From Pseudomonas duriflava (lineage in GTDB: Bacteria; Pseudomonadota; Gammaproteobacteria; Pseudomonadales; Pseudomonadaceae), in contig NZ_VLKY01000002.1 of assembly GCF_007830155.1 (NCBI RefSeq), positions 186,001 to 250,000 of the forward strand: a stretch of 64,000 nt of DNA. Reading direction: 5' to 3'. Shown here piece after piece: positions 27,922 to 37,104 of this stretch (within the stretch, counting starts at the first letter, position 1; each line of letters starts with the position of its first letter). A program made the position numbers and the translations under genes. The notes below the pieces were generated by a model. The model saw only the letters and a program-made list of their open reading frames with translations, was not told the DNA's origin and ran no database searches.

Positions 27922-28160
27922 GGGTGCCTCAAAGAGCAGTGATGGATGGTGACAAAATCATAGCGAAGGTCACCACAGCTACTTCATCGCGTCTTTGAAA
28001 TATTTTGAAACATAGACGCAATTTACGTTTCGCCCGTCGCTAATTTCTCGCAACGGAGGCTTATCTCCTTCATGGCAAGGTTTATTGCTATCCGGCTCGT
28101 CTGTTTGCGTCTCATACACAAACCGCTCCCCTGAACACAGCTAGTATAAGCAGCCTGATA

Positions 28161-28180
28161 TACTGTATATAAAAACAGTA
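28161..28180. promoter_or_regulatory. LexA (SOS) box
   Basis: TACTGTATATAAAAACAGTA holds CTGT-N8-ACAG and nearly equals the gammaproteobacterial LexA consensus. It lies 21 bases before the radical SAM gene start, so binding would block that promoter. Confidence 0.88.
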
Positions 28181-28201
28181 TCAATATGCAGGGGCCGCCC
28201 T

Positions 28202-29263
28202 ATGTCCAACCAAACACCTCCCCGTGGCCGAGGTACTACCAGTAACCCGGCCAACCGTTATGCACCGACCCATTCGGAAGCCTATGACGACGGCTGGCAG
28301 CAGGACGTCCCCCTTACTCAAGCGACCGAAGTACGCCTGGAAACCGCCAGGACCGTCATTTCACGAAACACCTCGCCTGACATTCCCTTCGAGCAGTCGC
28401 TCAATCCCTACCGGGGCTGCGAGCATGGTTGTATCTACTGCTACGCTCGACCTACCCATGCCTACTGGGACCTCTCGCCCGGATTGGACTTCGAGACGCG
28501 CCTGATCGCCAAGACCAACCTGGCGGATGCGCTGGAGCAGGAGCTGTCCAGGCCCGGTTATGTTTGCAAACCCATCGCCATTGGAGGCAACACCGACCCG
28601 TATCAACCGATTGAGCGTGAGCATCGCCTGACACGGCAGGCGTTGGAGGTCCTGCTGCGCTATAGGCACCCCGCTACCCTGGTTACCAAAGGGTCGCTGA
28701 TCCTGCGCGACCTCGATCTGCTGACCGAATTGGCCAGTCACGGGCTGATCAAGATCGGTATCAGCCTGACCACCCTGGATGACGACCTCAAGCGCATTCT
28801 CGACCCGCGTGCCGCCGCCCCCTTGGCACGACTCCGGGTGATTCGGGCCTTGAGCGAGGCTGGCGTGCCTGTGGGTGTCATGTGCGCGCCGATCATCCCC
28901 ATGATCAATGATCATGAGTTGGAACGCCTGCTTGAGGCAGCCCGAGACGCCGGTGCGCGCTCGGCTGGCTATGTACTAGTACGCCTGCCGCGAGAGGTCG
29001 CGCCGCTGTTCGAGGAGTGGCTACACACTCATTTCCCACAGCGGGCCGCCCATGTGATGAGCCTGATTCGTCAGAGCCGCGGTGGCGAAGCCTATGACAG
29101 CCGTTTCGGCATACGCATGCGCGGTAAAGGTTTGTTCGCTGATCTTCTGGAACAGCGTTTCAAAGTGGCCTTGCGCCGCCTTGGCCTGAACCGGCGCGAG
29201 GAGCGCGTCTCGCTGGATTGCACCCAATTCCAACCTCCCGGACGGCAGATGCCGTTGTTCTAG
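28202..29263 (+). CDS. PA0069-family radical SAM protein (SplB-like)
   Basis: A 353-residue radical SAM enzyme. The iron-sulfur motif is CEHGCIYCYARP (CxxxCxxC) near residue 76. The opening TPPRGRGTTSNPANRY is typical of the PA0069 family, as are AIGGNTDPYQPIE and TKGSLILRD. It resembles spore photoproduct lyase, but Pseudomonas has no spores, so the substrate is unknown. A LexA box controls the promoter, which suggests a DNA damage role. Start ATG 28202 has AGGGG upstream. Confidence 0.92.
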   Translation: MSNQTPPRGRGTTSNPANRYAPTHSEAYDDGWQQDVPLTQATEVRLETARTVISRNTSPDIPFEQSLNPYRGCEHGCIYCYARPTHAYWDLSPGLDFETRLIAKTNLADALEQELSRPGYVCKPIAIGGNTDPYQPIEREHRLTRQALEVLLRYRHPATLVTKGSLILRDLDLLTELASHGLIKIGISLTTLDDDLKRILDPRAAAPLARLRVIRALSEAGVPVGVMCAPIIPMINDHELERLLEAARDAGARSAGYVLVRLPREVAPLFEEWLHTHFPQRAAHVMSLIRQSRGGEAYDSRFGIRMRGKGLFADLLEQRFKVALRRLGLNRREERVSLDCTQFQPPGRQMPLF

Positions 29264-29553
29264 TACCGTTACACCAGATCGGGACACAACATCCGTTCCG
29301 GTAGAGGAAAACTTTTGAAGAAACCTGCGCAGAACAAGACTTACACCCCTTGAGCACTATGTCATCAATGGTTTGCTGAACAGGACGACAAGGCCGGATA
29401 CCCGTTGTTACGGATTAAGCAGGCACATACGAAGAGAACGGGCCTCACACAGGTCAAAACGAATTGAGCCGGAAAATGGTTCAGACACGGAGGACAGCCC
29501 GGCCCTGTGCAGGCCTGTCCATCATGATGTTTACAACACTGAGAGAACGTGCC

Positions 29554-30420
29554 ATGCGGAACATTCTGATCGCGACCGACCTTTCAGCCCCGTCCGACCG
29601 GGCACTCGACCGCGCCCTGCTCTTGGCAAAGACGTGTGGAGCACGCCTTTTCGTGTTGCACGTGCTTGAGCAGCAGGAGCACACGGAGGTCTTCGACCGG
29701 CAGGAATTGAACGCTACCCAACAGCTCCAGACCTATCTGGCCGCACGTGGTCAAGGCTGCGATGCGCAGGTGAAGATTGTGACTGGCCAGGCACCAAAGA
29801 CTATTCTGGAGCAGGCCGAGACTCTAGAGGCAGGCCTGATCGTGATCGGCCTGCATCAGATTACACCGGACGACCCGTCCCGTTTTAATAAATCTACGGC
29901 ATGGAAGGTTCTACATGCGGCCAGTTGCCCTGTTCTGCTGGTCCGGCAGCCCGCCTTTCAACCCTACCGGAAACTGGCCGTCGGGTTTGACTTCTCGGGC
30001 TTTTCCGAGGCTGCCTTGCGTCTGGCGCTAACGTTCAATCCGGAGTCGATTGATGTTATCCACGCCTATCACGTGCCGTTCGAAGGGTTCCTTTATGGGG
30101 CCGATACGCATCAGGAAGTACACGGGCAATCCGAGCAAGACCTGCTGCGCTCGATTGAGGCCGTCATGCAGCCGCTTGAGGCCGCCGCGGGTGGACAGCC
30201 CGTACGTCTGACTCCCATGCTGTGCCAAGGTGAAGCCGTCCCGGTGTTCTGGCAGGTATGCACGGAGCAGCGTACCGAGTTGCTGGCCATCGGCACACAT
30301 GGCCGATCAGGCCTGTCCCATGCGCTGTTCGGCAGCGTGGCGGAAAGCCTGTTGCGTAACCCGCCCTGCGATGTGGTCGCGGTGAAAACGTCTCCTGCCG
30401 CCAGCGACTCGCCAACCTGA
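29554..30420 (+). CDS. Universal stress protein, two tandem UspA domains
   Basis: A 288-residue protein with two USP folds. The first opens MRNILIATDLSAPSDRALDRAL and the second KLAVGFDFSGFSEAALRLAL. The C-terminal domain keeps the ATP-loop motif GTHGRSGLSHALFGSVAE, the first only a remnant (GLHQITPDDPSRFNKSTA). The start at 29554 has GAGAGAA upstream; the longer frame is rejected. Role in stress survival is known for the family but not specific here. Confidence 0.9.
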   Translation: MRNILIATDLSAPSDRALDRALLLAKTCGARLFVLHVLEQQEHTEVFDRQELNATQQLQTYLAARGQGCDAQVKIVTGQAPKTILEQAETLEAGLIVIGLHQITPDDPSRFNKSTAWKVLHAASCPVLLVRQPAFQPYRKLAVGFDFSGFSEAALRLALTFNPESIDVIHAYHVPFEGFLYGADTHQEVHGQSEQDLLRSIEAVMQPLEAAAGGQPVRLTPMLCQGEAVPVFWQVCTEQRTELLAIGTHGRSGLSHALFGSVAESLLRNPPCDVVAVKTSPAASDSPT

Positions 30421-30422
30421 CG

Positions 30423-31061
30423 CTATAACCGTCGCGCCAGGAGCCAGTCGTAGATCCGGGCGTCCCGGTAGGCCAATCGTGCCGAACCCACATGGTCCTG
30501 GCCTTCGTCGAGGTAGATTCGGTCGGCTTCCAGCCCGTCACTCGCAGCCTTCAGATCCAGCGCCTGGACAAACCCTTTTGTATTGCGTCGGGCCACCTCG
30601 CCCAGGGAAATCCACACGGGCCGCTCAGGGTCGCCGACGGGGACACGCGTCAGGTCCACCGGCCATAACGCAGCCCAAATATCTTTCTGCGTGAGCGCCA
30701 GATCCAGTACTCCGTTGCCGCCAAAACTAAAGCCAGTCAGGTACAGGCGGTGACGGTCGCCATGATGGCTGTCCACGCTGCTCAGGACCACTTCCTTGAC
30801 CGCTCCGGCAAAGCGGTACCAGCGGTCTCCGGCTACAGGCATCTGGGGCGCTACGATAATGAATGTTTCCTGAACCCGCTCGGGATTGCCGGGATTAAGC
30901 GGGCCGTGCAGCGTCAAGGCTTTGTGAATCGGCATGGGCGCGGCCTCGTCGTATCCATGCAGAAAACAGAGCACCGGCCAGCCGCTTTCCGGTGGCGTAC
31001 CGTCTGGCACGGACAGCAGATAAGGCAGTGCAGCGGAATCGATCAGGCGTAGCTCGGGCAT
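30423..31061 (-). CDS. Alpha/beta hydrolase, esterase-like
   Basis: A 212-residue cytoplasmic hydrolase. The nucleophile elbow is GFSFGGNG, the oxyanion hole is in CFLHGYDEA, and an acidic/His pair lies near the end (DEGQDHVG). It resembles PHB-depolymerase/dienelactone-type esterases. The start MPELRL at 31061 has GGAG upstream; longer frames are rejected. It is convergent with the USP gene, with 2 bases between stops. Confidence 0.8.
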   Translation of the reverse strand: MPELRLIDSAALPYLLSVPDGTPPESGWPVLCFLHGYDEAAPMPIHKALTLHGPLNPGNPERVQETFIIVAPQMPVAGDRWYRFAGAVKEVVLSSVDSHHGDRHRLYLTGFSFGGNGVLDLALTQKDIWAALWPVDLTRVPVGDPERPVWISLGEVARRNTKGFVQALDLKAASDGLEADRIYLDEGQDHVGSARLAYRDARIYDWLLARRL

Positions 31062-31661
31062 GGAAGTCTCCAGAAGCCTATAGATCATTCCGGTTGGACT
31101 GCACACCGCGCCTGTCTTTCGCCGCCGCTCGTCTTCTACCACGTCCTATCTAAACCTGCCCACTGAAGGTCAGGAAACAAACAGCCTTGAGTGACTTTGG
31201 GGAATCATAAAGGGCTTGGTGCCTGCGTAGCACCGAAGACGTAACCGGCGGTAAATAGGTCATTTTCAGGTGCGTAAGGCACTGTGATAATCACTTACTG
31301 CAATTTTCTTTTTAAAAGCCCCAGGTTGGCGGACACGCTGTGGTTGTTTTCATCTGGAGTGAAAAGCAGGCGCGGATTTTGACCTAGGCTGTGATGTAGT
31401 TACTAATCAATATGGTTTAAAAAGAAGTTATCTAAAATTTTTCCTCTGGTTTCACCCATGAAGGCCGTCACACTTTAGAACATTCGTCCTAGAGCCAAAG
31501 CCAAGAATAAGGCGACATTTTTTTGTCACAAAAAAGTCTTCGCATTGTCACTACAGGGTAAATCCGCTGATTCTTTGCTCAGTGATTAACGGCCTCTTTC
31601 CTTTTAAAACCGTGCCCTAGAGCGGTCTTTTCTTCTTGATAGTCATTCTCAACGCAATCCG

Positions 31662-31689
31662 ATTGCTTTATGAAATGATTTCAAGCAAT
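31662..31689. promoter_or_regulatory. Inverted repeat just upstream of a sigma-54-type promoter
   Basis: ATTGCTT and AAGCAAT enclose a 13-bp palindrome TGAAATGATTTCA. It lies 15 to 42 bases upstream of the promoter and could be an activator site. Its location is closer than a usual enhancer. Confidence 0.35.
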
Positions 31690-31703
31690 TGCCCAAAAGA
31701 TAG

Positions 31704-31719
31704 TGGCATATTGATTGCA
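31704..31719 (+). promoter_or_regulatory. Candidate sigma-54 promoter of the carbonic anhydrase/SulP pair
   Basis: TGGCATATTGATTGCA has GG and GC separated by exactly 10 bases, against the consensus TGGCAC-N5-TTGCA. The start codon is about 220 bases further on, so a long leader is implied. Confidence 0.55.
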
Positions 31720-31940
31720 ATAAAAATTTAGAAATATGTCTAAAACAGGTGTTTTAAGCCTTTTCTGTTCAGCCTGGATTAAGCTTTAGGCTCTAGAGTT
31801 AGAGCACGCCAGGTCTGGGGCCCTCCCATTCACACGTGGCCTGGGAGCTCGGATAGCAAATATGTATTTAAATGACTATTTGCAGCGTCACTGTGAAATC
31901 CGGGCAGTGTTTTGGAATGTCCACGTAACGAGGTTGGACC

Positions 31941-32654
31941 ATGAACGAGAAAAATCAAAATGTCTGCACTGCTGCAGACGAAGCCTTGCAACAAATCGTC
32001 GATGGATTCAAACGTTTCCGTCAGGATGTATTTCCTGAGCAGAAAGAACTCTTCAAGAAACTGGCCAATGCCCAGGCGCCACGGGCCATGTTCATCACCT
32101 GTGCCGACTCGCGCATCGTGCCCGAGCTGATCACCCAGAGCTCACCAGGCGATCTGTTCGTTACCCGTAACGTAGGTAATGTCGTACCGCCTTATGGACA
32201 GATGAATGGCGGCGTGTCGACAGCCATCGAATATGCCGTCTCCGCTTTGGGTGTAAAGCACATCATCATCTGCGGTCACTCCGACTGTGGTGCCATGAAA
32301 GCCGTACTCAATCCTGACTCGCTGGAAAAGATGCCTACGGTAAAAGCCTGGCTACGCCATGCCGAAATTGCCAAGACCGTGGTTGCCGATCACCAACGTT
32401 GTGAGCATACCCATGGCGGCCAGCTGGAGTTTGTTACGGAAGAAAACGTAGTGGCCCAGCTCACGCATCTGCAAACGCACCCGTCAGTGGCTTCGCGCCT
32501 GGCGAGCGGTCAGTTGTTTATCCATGGCTGGGTCTACTCCATCGAGACCAGCGAGATCAAAGCGTACGACGCCATAGAAGGTCGTTTCCGTCCTCTGGAC
32601 GGCGAAGGCCCAATGCCTATCGCCACACCGCGTGCGCGTTTGACATCACTCTGA
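31941..32654 (+). CDS. Beta-class carbonic anhydrase
   Basis: Cytoplasmic CO2/bicarbonate interconversion. The 237-residue protein has zinc ligands C54, H113 and C116 in TCADSRIV and CGHSDCGAM, with the D56-R58 catalytic pair. The DLFVTRNVGN line is also typical. The SulP transporter gene follows by about 200 bases, as in P. aeruginosa PA0102/PA0103, suggesting joint bicarbonate handling. GAGG lies before the start. Confidence 0.94.
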   Translation: MNEKNQNVCTAADEALQQIVDGFKRFRQDVFPEQKELFKKLANAQAPRAMFITCADSRIVPELITQSSPGDLFVTRNVGNVVPPYGQMNGGVSTAIEYAVSALGVKHIIICGHSDCGAMKAVLNPDSLEKMPTVKAWLRHAEIAKTVVADHQRCEHTHGGQLEFVTEENVVAQLTHLQTHPSVASRLASGQLFIHGWVYSIETSEIKAYDAIEGRFRPLDGEGPMPIATPRARLTSL

Positions 32655-32661
32655 TAAACAA

Positions 32662-32686
32662 CCTCGGCGTGACCACTACGCCGAGG
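32662..32686 (+). terminator. Hairpin between the carbonic anhydrase and SulP genes
   Basis: A perfect 9-bp stem CCTCGGCGT/ACGCCGAGG with a 7-base loop lies 7 bases after the stop. It lacks a T run and may only reduce read-through into the next gene. Confidence 0.4.
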
Positions 32687-32852
32687 TGCCAGCTCCCATA
32701 ACAAAAACAAGAACGCTGGCCGTCGAGGCGAGGCCTTCGGCTGCATGCAGCATGGGCGTTGTCCGCCTCTCCAATCGGAAATGATATTTGATCGGTGCTG
32801 CCAACCGGCCGTGCCGCAGGCTCGTCTTTGATTTTTTTGGAGGATAGGACCC

Positions 32853-34439
32853 ATGCTCGGAAATCATTCTGCAGCGTCTTCGCTCAAGCAGACCTTTCCA
32901 CGCGACGCCCTGGCCTCGCTGGTGGTCTTTCTCGTAGCCCTGCCCTTGTGCATGGGCATCGCTATCGCATCGGGTATGCCACCAGCCAAGGGCTTGGTCA
33001 CTGGTATCATCGGTGGTCTCATCGTCGGCTTTCTGGCCGGCTCGCCGCTTCAGGTGAGCGGCCCAGCAGCCGGACTCGCCGTACTTGTCTTCGAACTGGT
33101 CAACCAGCACGGCATGAAGGCCCTTGGGCCCGTTCTGGTTCTGGCCGGTATTATCCAGCTAGCGGCCGGCTTCGCCCGGCTAGGTGCCTGGTTCCGCGTT
33201 ACCTCCCCTGCCGTGGTCTACGGCATGCTGGCAGGTATCGGTATTTTAATTGTGCTCTCTCAGGTTCACGTGATGCTTGATGCATCGCCACAAGCCTCAG
33301 GCCTATCCAACCTGGTGGGCTTCCCCGGCGCGGCCGTTCAGGCGGCAGGCGAGTGGGGCGGCCAGGAAGGTAGCGGTGCTTATGCGGCCCTGCTCGGCAT
33401 CGCGACCATTGCCATCATGTGGCTCTGGGAGAAAAAGCGACCACAGGCCCTGCGCTTCCTGCCTGGTGCCTTGATTGCCGTCACGGCCGCTACTGTGGCC
33501 AGTCTTTGGATGGGATTAAACGTCAACCGGGTCAACGTACCGGACAATCTGGGCGATGCCATCGACTGGGTAACCTTCGCAGACCTGGGCATGCTGGCTA
33601 ACCCAACGCTGTTCATGGCTGCCGTGGCCATGGCCTTTATTGCCAGTGCTGAAACCTTGCTGTCCGCTGCTGCAGTTGATCGTATGCACCAGGGGCCACG
33701 TTCGCAGTTCAACCGTGAACTATCAGCTCAGGGCGTTGGTAACCTATTGTGTGGGATCGTAGGTGCCCTGCCGATGACTGGGGTAATCGTCCGCAGCTCG
33801 GCCAACGTTCAGGCCGGTGCCAAGACGCGCGCTTCGGCGATCCTGCATGGTCTATGGCTGCTCGGTTTTGTTGCCGCACTGCCTTTCGTGCTGAAGCAGA
33901 TACCTATCGCCAGCCTGGCGGGCGTACTGGTCTATACCGGGGTAAAACTGGCCAGCCCGGCGGCCCTGCAAGGCCTCAAGCAATATGGCCGCACTCCGAT
34001 CGCCATCTATGCCGTAACCGCCTTGACCATTGTGTTCACTGACCTGCTGACCGGCGTGCTCCTGGGCTTTGCCCTGTCCGTCGCAACCCTGGCATACAAA
34101 TCCTCGCGCCTGAAAATCACCCTGGTCTATGACAAGGATGACGAAACTCAGGCGGAACTGCGTATGATCGGCGCGGCAACCTTCCTGAAGGTGCCCAAGC
34201 TGACGCAGGTGCTGGAAAGCATAAAGCCGGGTACAACCTTGCACGTACCGCTGGATCGGGTGAGCTATATTGATCACGCCTGCATGGAATTGCTGACCGA
34301 CTGGGAACGTACTCATCAGGCGAGCGGAATGAAGCTTCTGATCGAGCCTCGTGCGCTTAAGCGTCGCCTGGAAGGTTGCCATCACAATGCGGCTTCGCTG
34401 GGAAGCGGACCGTCTACCTCAGCAGCAAGCCCTGTCTAA
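32853..34439 (+). CDS. SulP-family anion transporter, probable bicarbonate importer
   Basis: A 528-residue inner-membrane protein. The SulP core holds about 12-14 helices, with PRDALASLVVFLVALPLCMGIA at the start, VSGPAAGLAVLVFELV, and MTGVIVRSSANVQAGAKTR. A C-terminal STAS-like domain begins near residue 430 (RMIGAATFLKVPKL, HVPLDRVSYIDHACMELL). Pairing with a carbonic anhydrase supports bicarbonate as substrate rather than sulfate. GGAGGA precedes the start. Confidence 0.88.
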   Translation: MLGNHSAASSLKQTFPRDALASLVVFLVALPLCMGIAIASGMPPAKGLVTGIIGGLIVGFLAGSPLQVSGPAAGLAVLVFELVNQHGMKALGPVLVLAGIIQLAAGFARLGAWFRVTSPAVVYGMLAGIGILIVLSQVHVMLDASPQASGLSNLVGFPGAAVQAAGEWGGQEGSGAYAALLGIATIAIMWLWEKKRPQALRFLPGALIAVTAATVASLWMGLNVNRVNVPDNLGDAIDWVTFADLGMLANPTLFMAAVAMAFIASAETLLSAAAVDRMHQGPRSQFNRELSAQGVGNLLCGIVGALPMTGVIVRSSANVQAGAKTRASAILHGLWLLGFVAALPFVLKQIPIASLAGVLVYTGVKLASPAALQGLKQYGRTPIAIYAVTALTIVFTDLLTGVLLGFALSVATLAYKSSRLKITLVYDKDDETQAELRMIGAATFLKVPKLTQVLESIKPGTTLHVPLDRVSYIDHACMELLTDWERTHQASGMKLLIEPRALKRRLEGCHHNAASLGSGPSTSAASPV

Positions 34440-34466
34440 AGGCGGGCCCTGTCAGGGCTGAAAATA

Positions 34467-34503
34467 AAACAGCGCGCTCGACATGGATACGAGCGCGCTG
34501 TTT
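34467..34503. terminator. Bidirectional terminator between the SulP and HU genes
   Basis: A stem of at least 12 perfect pairs (ACAGCGCGCTCG/CGAGCGCGCTGT) with a 9-base loop and A/T on both sides lies between convergent genes. Confidence 0.75.
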
Positions 34504-34562
34504 GTCAGGCGTCCTGCCGCAGGAAGGCCTGAACGTACATGAATAACGTCATGCAGACGTAG

Positions 34563-34835
34563 TTAGCTGATGCTGTCACGCAGTGCTTTTCCCGGCTTGA
34601 ACGCGACAGTATTACTGGCGCGAATCTTAACCGGTTCGCCGGTCTGGGGATTCTTGCCGGTACGTGCGCCGCGATGGCGCGGCAGGAAGGTACCAAAGCC
34701 TACCAGCGTCACATTGTCTTTGCGGTTCAATGCGCCGGCGATTTCATCGAGCACGGCATTCAAGACGGTATTGGCTTGTTCCTTGGATAGGCCAACTTTT
34801 TCAGCGATCGCGCTGGCGAGTTCCGGTTTGCGCAT
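34563..34835 (-). CDS. HU-family DNA-binding protein
   Basis: A 90-residue nucleoid protein. It has the HU fold with VGLSKEQANTVLNAVL, the arm hinge FGTFLPRHRGARTGKNPQTG and the conserved VAFKPGKALRD. It lies next to the rubredoxin reductase gene, matching the P. aeruginosa PA5348 context. It bends and compacts DNA; regulation is not apparent here. Confidence 0.94.
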   Translation of the reverse strand: MRKPELASAIAEKVGLSKEQANTVLNAVLDEIAGALNRKDNVTLVGFGTFLPRHRGARTGKNPQTGEPVKIRASNTVAFKPGKALRDSIS

Positions 34836-35022
34836 ATAGATGCCTCTTATCGATGATTATTGTTGTTGTATCCCTACCTCTACGTTTAGACGATAGAACC
34901 CATAGCGAGTTGCCTAAACCCAGATAGGGTGAGAATGGCATGGCGCAAACCCCCGCGCTAGTCACATACCCGTACATTTACATACGTTGAAAACGCCGGG
35001 AATGTAACCAGTTCTTACACAA

Positions 35023-36177
35023 TCATGCCAAAACAGGAGGCAAGGTCTTGTTCAAGGTCAGTTTCTCGCTGACAGCCGAGCCAGTGAGAGCATACCCAAG
35101 AAGCTGACCAGTGGCATCGCGATACAACGCCTTGATATCACTGCCGTTTCCTTCGACCGACCAGTCACCCTTGGACTGCTTGTTCGGAATCGCAACAACC
35201 AAGGGGCAGGCCGGCGTTTTTACCGTAACCGGCATCGGCCCATAGACGACTGCTGTGGGCGTTCCTGTCAGCGTCTTGGCCAGCGCCCGGGCACAGGCCA
35301 TGAGCGGCATGACGTACATCAGGTTCACTCCGTCCACTTCAGCGCAATCACCCAAGGCATAGATATGGGCGTGCGAGGTCTGTAACTCTCGATTGACGAC
35401 AATGCCTCGCTCGACAGCCAGTCCAGCAGCCTGGGCCAGATCGACCCTGGGCTTCAGCCCAACGGCCGATACCACCAGATCGCATATGCGTTCGGTGCCG
35501 TCCGACAGGTGCGCGACGTAGTGATCGGCCTCTCGTCGCAGGCTAACCAGCGTCAGGCCCAGATGGAATCGCACCCCGATCGCTTCGAGCCCCGTCTGTA
35601 CCGCAGCTGCCGCCTCGGCAGGAATCAAAGTAGGCATCACCTGTTCGCACGGCGCAACCACGTCTACCTCGTATCCCCCGCAGCGTAGATCATTAGCGAA
35701 CTCGCAGCCGATCAAACCGGCACCCAGGATCAGCACCCGCTGCTTGCCCTCGGCTGCCGTGCGGAAACGGGCGTAATCCTCCAGGTCATTGATAGGAAAA
35801 AGAATCGCATCGGCTTCGCCGGCCACCGGGACCCGGATCGGTTCGGCGCCCCAGGCGACCACGAGGTCGCGATAACGAACTTCCTCCTCGCCTAGCCACA
35901 ATCGGCAGTGCCCCGGATCGATGGCCGTTACGCGGGTATGGGTAAAGATACGGGCATTGAGCTGCTCGGCCATGGCACCGGGCTCAGCCATCACCAGGGC
36001 CTCGGCCGTTTTGCCCTTGGCGAACCCGTTGGACAGCATCGGCTTGGAGTAGGAACGGCCATCGTCAGCAGTAATCATTAAAAGCGGCGTCTGGCTGTCC
36101 AGCTTGCGCCACTCCTTGGCCAGCGTATACCCCGCCAGACCTGTACCAATGATTACCAAGGGTAGGGTTTCGCTCAT
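35023..36177 (-). CDS. rubB: Rubredoxin-NAD(+) reductase
   Basis: A 384-residue flavoprotein that passes electrons from NADH to rubredoxin. FAD motif [16 protein letters not shown] is at the N-terminus, a second GxGxxG ([15 protein letters not shown]) for NADH is near residue 149, and [13 protein letters not shown] is the FAD-binding line. The rubredoxin gene lies 58 bases upstream in the same direction, so the two form an operon. The usual partner is an alkane hydroxylase or oxidative stress pathway; no such gene is adjacent. Confidence 0.94.
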   Translation of the reverse strand: MSETLPLVIIGTGLAGYTLAKEWRKLDSQTPLLMITADDGRSYSKPMLSNGFAKGKTAEALVMAEPGAMAEQLNARIFTHTRVTAIDPGHCRLWLGEEEVRYRDLVVAWGAEPIRVPVAGEADAILFPINDLEDYARFRTAAEGKQRVLILGAGLIGCEFANDLRCGGYEVDVVAPCEQVMPTLIPAEAAAAVQTGLEAIGVRFHLGLTLVSLRREADHYVAHLSDGTERICDLVVSAVGLKPRVDLAQAAGLAVERGIVVNRELQTSHAHIYALGDCAEVDGVNLMYVMPLMACARALAKTLTGTPTAVVYGPMPVTVKTPACPLVVAIPNKQSKGDWSVEGNGSDIKALYRDATGQLLGYALTGSAVSEKLTLNKTLPPVLA

Positions 36178-36235
36178 AACGCTCCTTGAACGACACGGCG
36201 GTCATGAATGCCGCCGCAGTCGGGTCAGCTCGAAA

Positions 36236-36403
36236 TCAGGCGATTTCGATCATTTCGAATTCGGATTTGCCTACGCCGCAATCAGGACACATCCAGTCCT
36301 CTGGAACATCCTCCCAGCGGGTGCCGGGTGCGATGCCGTCGTCCGGCCAGCCCAGCGCTTCGTCATAGATATAACCACACACGATACACTGCCATTTACG
36401 CAT
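36236..36403 (-). CDS. rubA: Rubredoxin
   Basis: Too short for many gene calls. It encodes 55 residues beginning [16 protein letters not shown]. Iron is held by C6, C9, C39 and C42 in CIVCG and CPDCG, with the typical WEDVPEDW between. AGAGGA precedes the ATG. The reductase gene follows by 58 bases, so the pair is an electron carrier and its reductase. Confidence 0.95.
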   Translation of the reverse strand: MRKWQCIVCGYIYDEALGWPDDGIAPGTRWEDVPEDWMCPDCGVGKSEFEMIEIA

Positions 36404-36684
36404 TACTGTTTTATCCTCTAATACTCATCAGGTCGGCGAAGCGACAGGATTGTACCGCTTAACTCGCCTCGCCAGGCTCACCCTCTAGAGCCTTCAAGCC
36501 GCGTTGGGTTCCCTGAACAAACCAGCCGTAGAGGGCATCCTCAGCAGACCCTGAATCCCTTACACTGCCCTTACCCGTGGTGGGCTCCTCGTAGCCGAGC
36601 CTGCAGGCAGCAGGCGTCGCGCCAAGCCGGCATCGATAGTCCCCTGGGATCACAGCGTACAACCTAGGGATACCGGAAACGTCC

Positions 36685-37059
36685 ATGCCCCGCCGCTTCA
36701 GCCAAAGCAAACGCCGCGCCGTCGCCCAGGCGATACTGTCCATGGATGACAGCTGGATCGCCCTGTTTGGCGACCTGGGTCTTTCAGACCTCAGTTACTC
36801 CAATCTGCTGCTCTCGATGTGGCTGCGGCAGAAGCAATCGCTGCGCAAGACCGATCTGTATGACTTCATGCCCAGCATCAGTCGCCGTACGGCCGTGAAA
36901 TACGTTCAGCACCTGATCGATCAGGGGCTGCTGATCGAGACCAGTGCCGAGCACGACAAGCGGGTTCGTTGGGTTAGCCTTACCCCAATGCTCATCGAGC
37001 GCCTGAAGCATTTTTGCGATGTGGCGTGCGGTCATGTTAGCGGCCTTAATCAGGCGTAA
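36685..37059 (+). CDS. Winged-helix (MarR-like) transcriptional regulator
   Basis: A 124-residue DNA-binding protein. The recognition region is SLRKTDLYDFMPSISRRTAV followed by VKYVQHLIDQGLLIETSAEHDKRVRW, a wing with the DKR motif of MarR/MarR-like proteins. It lies 45 bases upstream of an MFS exporter on the same strand, so local control of that exporter is likely. Confidence 0.78.
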   Translation: MPRRFSQSKRRAVAQAILSMDDSWIALFGDLGLSDLSYSNLLLSMWLRQKQSLRKTDLYDFMPSISRRTAVKYVQHLIDQGLLIETSAEHDKRVRWVSLTPMLIERLKHFCDVACGHVSGLNQA

Positions 37060-37104
37060 CCGCCTAGCCGTTGCGGTCAAACCGTTTTCGGTCAAGGAAT
37101 CATC

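Larger units (their letters stand above)
31062..31940. other. Long AT-rich intergenic region upstream of the beta carbonic anhydrase gene
   Basis: About 880 bases with a lower GC than the neighbours. No gene is recognised. It holds a dyad at 31662-31689 and a sigma-54-type promoter at 31704-31719. A weak hairpin with CTTTTCTTCTT (31606-31637) could end a small RNA, but there is no supporting promoter. Confidence 0.5.

Noticed and set aside
29352-29374. TTGAG...ATCAA as an Anr box before the universal stress gene
   Set aside because: The half-sites are separated by 9 bases, while Anr/FNR sites need 4.
36459-36743. 94-codon frame on the minus strand
   Set aside because: It overlaps the start of the winged-helix regulator and has no recognisable motif.
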